Below are positions 20,479-28,700 of a stretch of DNA of 64,000 nucleotides, in pieces. Position numbers and translations under genes: made by a program. The stretch's first letter is position 1. Each line of letters starts with the position of its first letter. The stretch spans positions 4,742-68,741 of the forward strand of contig JBGTSD010000003.1 in NCBI GenBank assembly GCA_041940385.1, read 5' to 3'. Source of the stretch: JACVCK01 sp041940385. GTDB lineage: Bacteria; Planctomycetota; Phycisphaerae; Phycisphaerales; UBA1924. The notes below the pieces were generated by a model that did not search any database, was not told the DNA's origin, and saw only the letters and a program-made list of their open reading frames with translations.

Positions 20479-23400
20479 GCGTGGGGGCGCCAGGTCGAAG
20501 TCGGCGCCGAAACCGGACTTTCACCGGCAAACGGTGCTGTTCCAATGGGCGCTGGATCAGCTTGGTGTAACGAGTCTGGCCGACCTGCGCGAAAAGTACC
20601 AGATCGGTCCGGACAGCCGCGAGGGGATCTCTGCGGAGACAGGTCGGCATTACTTCTTCGATGCGCTGTCGAACCCATTGGCACCGGTGGCGGGAGCGCG
20701 AATTCGCGCGGACCGGCTGGCGGAGTACGAGCAGAACATCCTCGCCGACACGCTGGCGATCAATACAGCTCGTGCACGGCACGGCGAGCCCACGATTCAG
20801 TGGAAGTATCACCAGTATTTGGCGCTGCTGTTCACGGAGATGTACCTGGATCGGTACTTCGCGGACGCGGCCGGGCTCCGGGCGGAGATCAACGAGCAGA
20901 TCCTCCGACACAATGAGGGCGTCCATGAGGTCGATCGCGTCTCGCCGTTCCCGATAGAGCCGACGGGACACGGAAAGGAGTTTGACGACGCGGACCCGCG
21001 CCGGCAGCTGGGGCGGCTGGCGTTCTGGTGCGCGACCGGCGCGGGCAAGACGCTGCTGATGCACATGCACATCCTGCAGTTCCGCCGGTATCAGGCGCGG
21101 GCAGGAGCTAGCAGGGGCGAGAAGCTGGAGCAGGTCTTGCTCGTCACGCCCAACGAGGGGCTGACGCGGCAGCATGCGACAGAGCTCGCGCGAGCCGGCT
21201 TCAAGCCGCTGACGGAGGCCGATGCGCTCAGCGCGACGCTCTTCGCTCAGTCGGGCGGGCAGGTGGCGGTGAAGATCATCGACATCCACAAGTTTCGCGA
21301 TGACCACGGGGACAAGACGGTGGCGACGGAGGCGTTCGAGGGGCGGAACCTGGTGCTTGTGGACGAGGGCCATCGCGGCGCCGGGCGCGGCGAAGAAGGC
21401 AAGTGGATGCAGCGGCGGGATCAACTCGCCAGGGACGGATTCACGATCGAGTATTCCGCGACCTTCAAGGAGGCCGTCACGGGCGACGAGAAGATGCGAC
21501 TTCGGTACGCGCGGAGCATCCTGTTCGACTACGCCTATCGCAGTTTCTATCGCGACGGCTACGGCAAGGACTTCACAATCCTGAATTTGGAGGACAACAA
21601 GCATCAGACGCGATACCTGACGGCCGCGCTGCTGCTCTATTACCAGCAGCTGCGGGTCTGGAAGGATGGCGGCGAGGCGATCAAACCGTTCAGGATCGAC
21701 AAGCCGTTGTGGGTCTTCGTGGGGCACACGGTCGTGGGGAAATCGACGTCGAAGGACGACGAGGTGTCCGTCTCGGATGTGGTGCAGGTTCTCCTGTTCG
21801 TGAAGGGGTTTCTCGCTGACGCCGCGGCGTCGCGGGCGCTGATCCGCGATCTGCTCGAGAACGGCTTCACGGACAGCCACGGCAGGAATCTGCTGGCGAA
21901 TCGGCTCCAGCACCTGGACACGACGGGGGACAAGGGGGCACTGGCGAAGGACGTGCACGAGGGCATTCTGCGGGATGTGTTCAACGCCCCCGGCGGTGGT
22001 TCGCTTGCGGTGCAGCTGCTGAAGTCCGTCGAGGGTGAGTTGGCGCTCAAGGTCGGTGAGGCGCCGCCGTTTGGTGTGGTAAACGTCGGTGACCCTGGCG
22101 CCGTGGCGGAGGCCTGCCAGGAGAAGAAGATCACGAAGCTGGAAGACGACCAGTCCCGGGCTTCGCTGTTCGAGCGGATCAACCACGATGACAGCCCGAT
22201 CAATCTTCTGGTCGGTTCGCGCAAGTTCACGGAGGGGTGGAATTCTTGGCGCGTTTCGACGATCGGCCTGATGAATCTGGGTAAGAACGAGGGCGCCCAA
22301 ATCATCCAGCTGTTCGGCCGCGGCGTGCGGCTGCGCGGCTACCGGATGGGTCTGCGCCGGTCGTCCGTGCTGGCGGAGAAGCCGACGCCGCCAAGGAATC
22401 TGCGCCAGGTGGAGACGTTGCAGGTCTTCGGTGTGAAGGCCGACTACATGAAGCGGTTCCGCGACTGGATCTACGAAGAAGTCCCCGAGGCACAGGAACG
22501 CGCGGTCTGGGACCTGCCTGTCGTCAAGACGCTGCCGAAGAGAAAGCTGAAGACGATTCAGATCAAGAACGTCATCGAAGGGGTCAAGGTGGAGCGCGGG
22601 CAGGCGTTTCGCACGCTGGGGCCCCTCGTCCGGCTGCGCCCGCCCGATCCGAAAGATTCGAAGGACGATTGGCTGCGAAACAACCCGACGCGGCTGAACT
22701 GGTTGCCGCGGGTTGTGGGGCTAGTAGGGAAGGACAAGGAAGTCTCGAAGGACGTGGGGCAGGTTGATGATCGTCCCAGGCAACGGCTGGACCGACTGCC
22801 AACGCTGATGTTCGACGTCGACGGGCTGTTGTTCGGAATTGAGGAATTCAAGGCGGGCCGCGGCTTGGATCGGCTGCATGTGGACCGCGATGCGATCCGT
22901 GCACTGCTGGCGGATGCAACTTGGTACGAGCTGTTCGCCGCGGATGACGACATGCGGCTCGATCGCATCGAGAACCGTGCTCAGTGGCAGAGGATGGCGC
23001 AACAGCTTCTGAACGCATATGCGGAGAAGTTCTACCGGTACATTCGTGGCCGCTGGGAGGCGCCGTATATCGAGGTCGTGGACATGCAGGAGGACGACCC
23101 GAACTTACTCGAGAGCTATGCGATCGAGACGACCGAGTTTGCGAGGACGGCGAAGGATATCGAGCGGATCGAGGGCGTTGTTCGCGACTTGCGAGAGGCG
23201 GTGGCGAAGGACGCGTTGATCGATTGGCGCAAGAGCGAGGGCCGCTGGCGGACGGTCCCGTTCGCGGGGCATCTGTACCAGCCACTGCTCTACGTCGGTA
23301 GGAACTCAGAGATCCGATTGCTTCCGGTCGCGCTCGACAAGCACGAGGCCAAGTTTGTCGAGGATCTCGCGAAATGGTGCAAAGGTCAGAAGGGTGCAGA

Positions 23401-23809
23401 GGTTTACCTGCTTCGCAACCAGGCGGTGACCGGGCTGGGCTTCTTCCAGGCGGCGAACTTCTATCCCGACTTCCTGCTCTGGGTGCAGGACGGCGAGCGG
23501 CAGCATCTCGCGTTAGTCGATCCCAAGGGCTTGCACAATCACGGGCCGAGCGATCCGAAGGTGCTCTTTGCGACCCAGGATATTCCGCGGCTGCAAAAGA
23601 TTGTTGAGGCACAGTCTCCCGAGCTCGCATTGCACGCGTTCATCGTGTCGAACACGCCGCTCGACAAGCTGAAGTGGACCTCGGGCACCACGCGGATGAC
23701 GAAGGATGAGATCGAGGCGCTCGGCGTTCTGTTTCAGGAAGATGATGCGACGGAGTACATTGAGAAGATGATGGGGGTGATTCTGCGAGAGGAAGCGACA
23801 GCTCACTAA
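20471..23809 (+). CDS. type III restriction (Res)-like DEAD/DEAH helicase with C-terminal PD-(D/E)xK-type nuclease
   Basis: A 1,112-residue protein. Walker A is WCATGAGKTLLM (near 190), the DExH box is VDEGHRGAG (near 297), the ATPase motif III region is 'IEYSATFKEA', and motif VI is 'QIIQLFGRGVRLRGY'. Near the C-terminus NFYPDFLLW (about 996-1004) followed by LVDPKG (about 1016) has the D..DxK layout of Res-type endonuclease domains. It would act with the Mod protein to translocate along and cut DNA lacking the proper methylation, although here Mod is frameshifted. The GTG start at 20471 overlaps the Mod stop by 8 bp. It is the last gene of the four-gene overlapping operon and converges with the GmrSD-like gene 60 bp away. 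Confidence 0.9.
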   Translation: MAKRGGARSKSAPKPDFHRQTVLFQWALDQLGVTSLADLREKYQIGPDSREGISAETGRHYFFDALSNPLAPVAGARIRADRLAEYEQNILADTLAINTARARHGEPTIQWKYHQYLALLFTEMYLDRYFADAAGLRAEINEQILRHNEGVHEVDRVSPFPIEPTGHGKEFDDADPRRQLGRLAFWCATGAGKTLLMHMHILQFRRYQARAGASRGEKLEQVLLVTPNEGLTRQHATELARAGFKPLTEADALSATLFAQSGGQVAVKIIDIHKFRDDHGDKTVATEAFEGRNLVLVDEGHRGAGRGEEGKWMQRRDQLARDGFTIEYSATFKEAVTGDEKMRLRYARSILFDYAYRSFYRDGYGKDFTILNLEDNKHQTRYLTAALLLYYQQLRVWKDGGEAIKPFRIDKPLWVFVGHTVVGKSTSKDDEVSVSDVVQVLLFVKGFLADAAASRALIRDLLENGFTDSHGRNLLANRLQHLDTTGDKGALAKDVHEGILRDVFNAPGGGSLAVQLLKSVEGELALKVGEAPPFGVVNVGDPGAVAEACQEKKITKLEDDQSRASLFERINHDDSPINLLVGSRKFTEGWNSWRVSTIGLMNLGKNEGAQIIQLFGRGVRLRGYRMGLRRSSVLAEKPTPPRNLRQVETLQVFGVKADYMKRFRDWIYEEVPEAQERAVWDLPVVKTLPKRKLKTIQIKNVIEGVKVERGQAFRTLGPLVRLRPPDPKDSKDDWLRNNPTRLNWLPRVVGLVGKDKEVSKDVGQVDDRPRQRLDRLPTLMFDVDGLLFGIEEFKAGRGLDRLHVDRDAIRALLADATWYELFAADDDMRLDRIENRAQWQRMAQQLLNAYAEKFYRYIRGRWEAPYIEVVDMQEDDPNLLESYAIETTEFARTAKDIERIEGVVRDLREAVAKDALIDWRKSEGRWRTVPFAGHLYQPLLYVGRNSEIRLLPVALDKHEAKFVEDLAKWCKGQKGAEVYLLRNQAVTGLGFFQAANFYPDFLLWVQDGERQHLALVDPKGLHNHGPSDPKVLFATQDIPRLQKIVEAQSPELALHAFIVSNTPLDKLKWTSGTTRMTKDEIEALGVLFQEDDATEYIEKMMGVILREEATAH

Positions 23810-23869
23810 GTCCGGACGAGCGCGGACGCGAAAGCGCTTTGCCACCGGCTCTGATCGCCAGATGCCGGG

Positions 23870-25702
23870 TCAGCGAGCCGCCTCATTTAGTAGCGACTGC
23901 GGGTTCCAGACCTGTTCGGCGATGCGGCGGTAGAGCTCTTGGCGGGCGTCGAGGTCTTCCTTACGGAACTTCGCGTGGGGCTGGAAAGGGAGGCCTGACT
24001 CCTTGATGAATCGTCGAAAGCCAGGGTCGTTCTCGTAGGCGAGTTCGTGGAGACTCTGCGCGAGAAGGTTTTGCTTGAGGTAGTGCTCGCGCTTTTTGGC
24101 GTAGGGAAGGTCGCCGTAGCTGGCGTTGAAGCTCTTGGGCAGCAGCAGCAGATCGCCGATGCGGTTTCGGTACTCTGCGAAGTCGGCGGGGTGGCCGAAC
24201 TCGTCCTTGTGCCGGTCGAAGTGATCGGCCCAGATGTGCTCGACCTCGTACCCGTTCTTGCCGCGGCGAACGATGTATTCGGCGTAGTGCGATTGCCGGT
24301 GTGCCTTGGTTTCGATGTAGTCGGTCATTCGGGCAAGGATGCGGTGGATCTGCTTGCCGTTCATGCCGTGCAGCGCGAAGCGCTCGTTGGACGCGAACGT
24401 CTGCTCCTCGGCGTTCAGGCGCTCCACCAGGTGGGCGGCGAGCTCCGGGAGCGCCATCCCGCGGATGGACTTCATGACCAGGAACATCGAGTACTGCATT
24501 GTGGAGTAGGCCGTCGCTTTCCAGTTCCAGACGCGGCGCGCGATGACGATGTCGAGATAGCTTGCGGTGATCCGAAGCTTCCGAAGGATTGCCTCTTCGC
24601 CATCGTTCCGGTTCAGCGGCGCAAGGAGGACGGGGTACTGCAACGTGAAATCGTTCTGAGCGTTGTAGAAGACGGGTTCGAGCCCCTCGGTGAGCGTCTC
24701 CGACGCCTTACGAACGAGCTCGTACCAACGGGTGTAGAACGAGAAGTCTTCTTGAATAAATCGAGCGAAGTCGGCGCTCTTGCGAAGGCCGAGCGTCTCC
24801 TCCTTGTCGCGGACCCACCGATGGAACTCGGTTCCGATAAGATCAAAGTCGCGGGCGGATGCGCCCCGCTCGCGCGCACGAATGCTCTCGGCATGCTGCC
24901 CGCGGAGCCATGCCTTGATGGCGTCCGCGTCCTCTTCCTTCGACAGCTTCTTCAGTCGCGCGATCTGATCGCGCCAGAGCCGGCTGCAGTGGTTGCGGAG
25001 ATCCGAGTCGGTGATATTTGCGAGCAGGTAACCCTTGAGCATGTCTGTTGCCGTCAGCGACAGACCCCGGTCGTTCATGGTCTCGAAGATCGTGTAGGCG
25101 TCGGCGTCGGAGTAGGCGGTGATCTCGACGAGGTACACGTTCTCGATGAGCCAGTCGGCAAAGTAGGGGAGGGCGACGCCCCTGAGGTCTTCGGGAAAGC
25201 GCTCCTCGATGTCCTGGTAACGTTCGAGGATGTTCACGACGGACTCCGGCTGGCCGCTCTCCTCGAACGACTTGCCGAGAAAGAGCGCCTCCATGCAGGG
25301 GGTGCGCTCGGGAACGTCGAGGTTGAACGATCTCTTTCCGAACTTCTGCGAGAAGATGAGCTCGGCGAGCTGGCCCTTCTGCTCCTCATCGGCGAGCTGA
25401 CGATGCATGTAGATGAGGAGAAGGGTGAGAGAGGTCAGTCGCTGCTGACCATCGATGATGAACTTGTGCCCGTCCTTGTCGCTGATGATGATCGATCCGA
25501 GAAAGTAGTGGCCGTAGCTCTCGACTGCGGTGCGGTCGTTGTCGGGATCATGGCTCTCGAGGAACTGCTCGATGAGGTCGTCGATCAGCTCGGTGATCTG
25601 CTTCTGCTCCCAGCGGTATTCGCGCTGGTAGTAGTCGATGGCGTATTTGGCGCCACCGAGAAGGGAGCGAATGTTCTTGGCGTCGCCGCGGATTTCCTTC
25701 AT
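23870..25702 (-). CDS. GmrSD-like DUF262/DUF1524 (HNH) restriction protein
   Basis: A 610-residue single-chain protein. The DUF262 domain is N-terminal (DYYQREYRWEQ, then FIIDGQQRLTSL at about 81-92), a fold related to ParB/Srx nucleotide-hydrolysing proteins. A DUF1524 HNH-type nuclease domain is C-terminal (EVEHIWADHF near 485, then RNRIGDLLLLPKSFNASYGD). This is the layout of type IV GmrSD-family enzymes, which cut modified phage DNA, although the exact target cannot be read from sequence. The ATG at 25702 starts the family similarity; the frame is open 66 codons further upstream only antisense-free by chance, overlapping the previous gene. It begins 10 bp after the DUF4011 gene's stop, so the two are probably co-transcribed. 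Confidence 0.88.
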   Translation of the reverse strand: MKEIRGDAKNIRSLLGGAKYAIDYYQREYRWEQKQITELIDDLIEQFLESHDPDNDRTAVESYGHYFLGSIIISDKDGHKFIIDGQQRLTSLTLLLIYMHRQLADEEQKGQLAELIFSQKFGKRSFNLDVPERTPCMEALFLGKSFEESGQPESVVNILERYQDIEERFPEDLRGVALPYFADWLIENVYLVEITAYSDADAYTIFETMNDRGLSLTATDMLKGYLLANITDSDLRNHCSRLWRDQIARLKKLSKEEDADAIKAWLRGQHAESIRARERGASARDFDLIGTEFHRWVRDKEETLGLRKSADFARFIQEDFSFYTRWYELVRKASETLTEGLEPVFYNAQNDFTLQYPVLLAPLNRNDGEEAILRKLRITASYLDIVIARRVWNWKATAYSTMQYSMFLVMKSIRGMALPELAAHLVERLNAEEQTFASNERFALHGMNGKQIHRILARMTDYIETKAHRQSHYAEYIVRRGKNGYEVEHIWADHFDRHKDEFGHPADFAEYRNRIGDLLLLPKSFNASYGDLPYAKKREHYLKQNLLAQSLHELAYENDPGFRRFIKESGLPFQPHAKFRKEDLDARQELYRRIAEQVWNPQSLLNEAAR

Positions 25703-25712
25703 GGGGCTCTCA

Positions 25713-28700
25713 CTACTGATGAGCGGTCGCGATTCGAACGATGTCATCCACAGATTGGGCAGAGCCTCTCGCGATGAGATTATCAACGGCGTTGCCAATT
25801 CGATCCGACATGCGCGAGGTCGTTCGGCGGCTGCCAAACAGCCGCGCGACTTCTCGGATGAGATCCGAACGTAGCAAGCCGAACTGGCAAGTGAGCACAT
25901 GGACTACGGCATTCTGGAGTTCGACGAGGGGGATGTCCTCAATGTCGCGATGCGAGTCCGGGAGATCGCTGGGGACACGGAATTGGGTGAATTCGGCGGA
26001 GGCTTGGACGGGCGACCAGAGGTCGTCGCCGCGCGCGAATATGACACCCGCACGTATCGCGGCGGATTGAACCGCGTCAAATCGGTCGCGGAACTGCTCC
26101 CGGATACGTTGCATGCCGGTCGCGTCCGCCAGCCGGCGCATGGCGAGCGACTTCGTCACCGGCGATTCAATCGCCACAATACGGCCGAGAGCGGTGATGA
26201 GGTGTGGCGTCGAGGCGGGGTCGTACACACCGAAATCCCCGAGGGGTCCTACGGTGATCTTGGCGGGAATGTATGGAGGCAGATCCTGGTTGGGCAAAGT
26301 CGAGGGGCCAGACGCGATTGGTGTCGGGAGAACTTCCGGCTGGGGCGAGTACGCCGGACCGTCGACAATCCGCTGGGGCTGTGTGGGCGTGAGATTCGGG
26401 CTCTGCACGTCTGGAGGCTGGGGAACTGCCGGCGCGGTCGTGCGCGGCGAACTCATTTCATCCTCCAGAGCATGAGCGAGCTTCGCGAGGCACCCTCTTC
26501 TGTCAACCTGCCATTCGGTTGACCACACACGGGCGATGCGCCAGCCAAGGCTTTCAAGGACGGACTGCCGGAGGCGATCGCGATCGCGCGCGGTCTTCGC
26601 GCTGTGGTACATTGCGCCATCGCATTCGACCCCGAGCAAGTAGCGACCAGGTTTGTCGGGGTGTCGTACGGCAAGGTCGATGCGGTAGCCGGCGCAACCA
26701 ACCTGGCAATCGACCTGCCACCCGAGTTCGATCAGAGCATCGCAGACCGCGCGCTCGAAGTCGGAGTCGAAGTCGCGATGCGTCGGTAGCGACACGGAGG
26801 CAAGAGCTTCAGGGCCGCGTTTGGCGTAGTCGAGGAACGTCTTGAGGTGCGCGACGCCGACGGATTGGGTGCGACGCAGGTCGATGTCGTCGCTGGTGAT
26901 CGAGGAAAAGACGATAAGCCGGCGTCGGGCGCGGGTGACGGCGACATTCAGGCGCCGCTCACCTCCGTCGCGGTTGATGGGCCCGAAGTTCATGGGCATT
27001 CGACCGTGCTGGTCGCGCCCGTAGCCGATGGAGAAGATGATGCAATCGCGTTCATCGCCCTGGACGTTCTCCAGGTTCTTCACGAAGACGGGCTCGAGGA
27101 CGCTCGAACTGAAATAGCGCTCGATTTCCGGATGCTCGCGCCTGCGCTCATCGAGTAGGTCCTCGATGAGACTTTGCTGCGCTTGGCTGAAGGTGACGAC
27201 CCCAATTGACTCCCTTTCAGCATCGGAGTCGGCGTCTTGCGCCCTGAGCATCCGAACAAGTTCGTCGGCCACGAGCACCGCTTCTATCCGGCTGGTGCGG
27301 GAACCGCCGCGATCGTAAACAGCGTTCGGCACGTGGCGGAAGGTGACACCAAGCTGCTCGCATCGCTCCTCGGGCGAGGGGAATGTGTGCAGTTCGTTGT
27401 TGTAGTAATGGTGGTTCGAGAAGGCGATCAGCGTCTCGTGCCGGCTGCGGTAGTGCCAACGCAGGCGCATGCTGCTGATGCCCGAAGCGTTGCACTCCTT
27501 CAGGATCGACTCCATATCGTCGATGGCGTGGTCGTCGGCTTCGAACTCGTCGTCGCTGTCGATGGTGCTGAAGAACGAGGTCGGAGGGAGTTGTTTGGAG
27601 TCGCCGACGACAATCACGTCCCTACCACGGGCCATGGCGCCGATGGCGTCCCATACCGGAATCTGCGACGCCTCATCAAAGATGACGAGGTCGAACGGCG
27701 GCAATTGGGAATCGAGGAACTGCGCAACAGAAAGCGGGCTCATCAGGAAGCAGGGCTTCAGGCGCGGCAGCAGCGTCGGCATTGACTCGATTAAACGGCG
27801 GGTCGGCAGATGACGGCGCTTCTTCTCAAGCTCGCGACGAAGTATGCCGAGTTCGGACTGCGGCGACGCGGAGCTGGAGGTGGCAGGCGCCCTGGCGGCG
27901 AGATGAGCTGCAACTACCGCCTGGGCCTGCTTGATGGAGCGCAGGTCGAGCGTCTTGAACGTCTCTATCGCGTCGGAGTGTGCGTCGGCATTGAATGAGC
28001 GGATGGCGTCTACGCGGTCGGCTACGGTGTTGAACCACGCGCGACCGAAGCTGCGCCAGAAGACGTCCTCGAGTTCGCTGAGGGGGCAGCCGCCTCGTTC
28101 GTAGAGCTGGACCAGCGGCTCAAGTCCGCATTTGACAGCTTCGGTTCGGGCGCTGTGCCAAGCGCACCAGGTGTTCAGCGAGGAGAGATTGTCGGTCCAG
28201 CGTTGGAGGGTCGAGCCGACCTGCCGCAACCACTGGCGCGAGGGGTCTCCGAACGCGTGATCGGCGTTGGTTGCGAGCACGCGCTCGATAGACTGCCATG
28301 TGTTGCTCCATTCGACCCAGGCGCGAGCGAGCGATGCGCCGCTGGCCCTGAGGCGGGCCGCGCCGTCGGGACTCGATGCGGCATCAGCGAGGCGCGTCGC
28401 GCAGCCGGGCATGGCAGTGTCGGCGTCAATGGCGGCGAGGGCTTTGGCGAGCTTCTCGCACCACTGACACACCTCCTCGATGGCGTCCCATGACGCTGCG
28501 CCATTGTTCCACTGATCGCCGAGCGCATCGACCAGGTCGGACTCCGGGTTCATCGAGTTGGTGAGGCGGCGCAGTTCACGCAGACGCTCCAGGTCTGACG
28601 CGAGCTCATCGAGCGACGGCAGACCGGAGAGGGCGTACTTGCGGAGCGACTTGCGGATTCGCTGCGCGGTGAAGACGCGCAGGAGTTTATGCTGCTTCAG

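Noticed and set aside
23810..23869. GTCCG...CGGAC inverted repeat between the convergent Res and GmrSD-like genes as a terminator
   Set aside because: Only a 5-bp stem with no T tract on either side; too weak to annotate.
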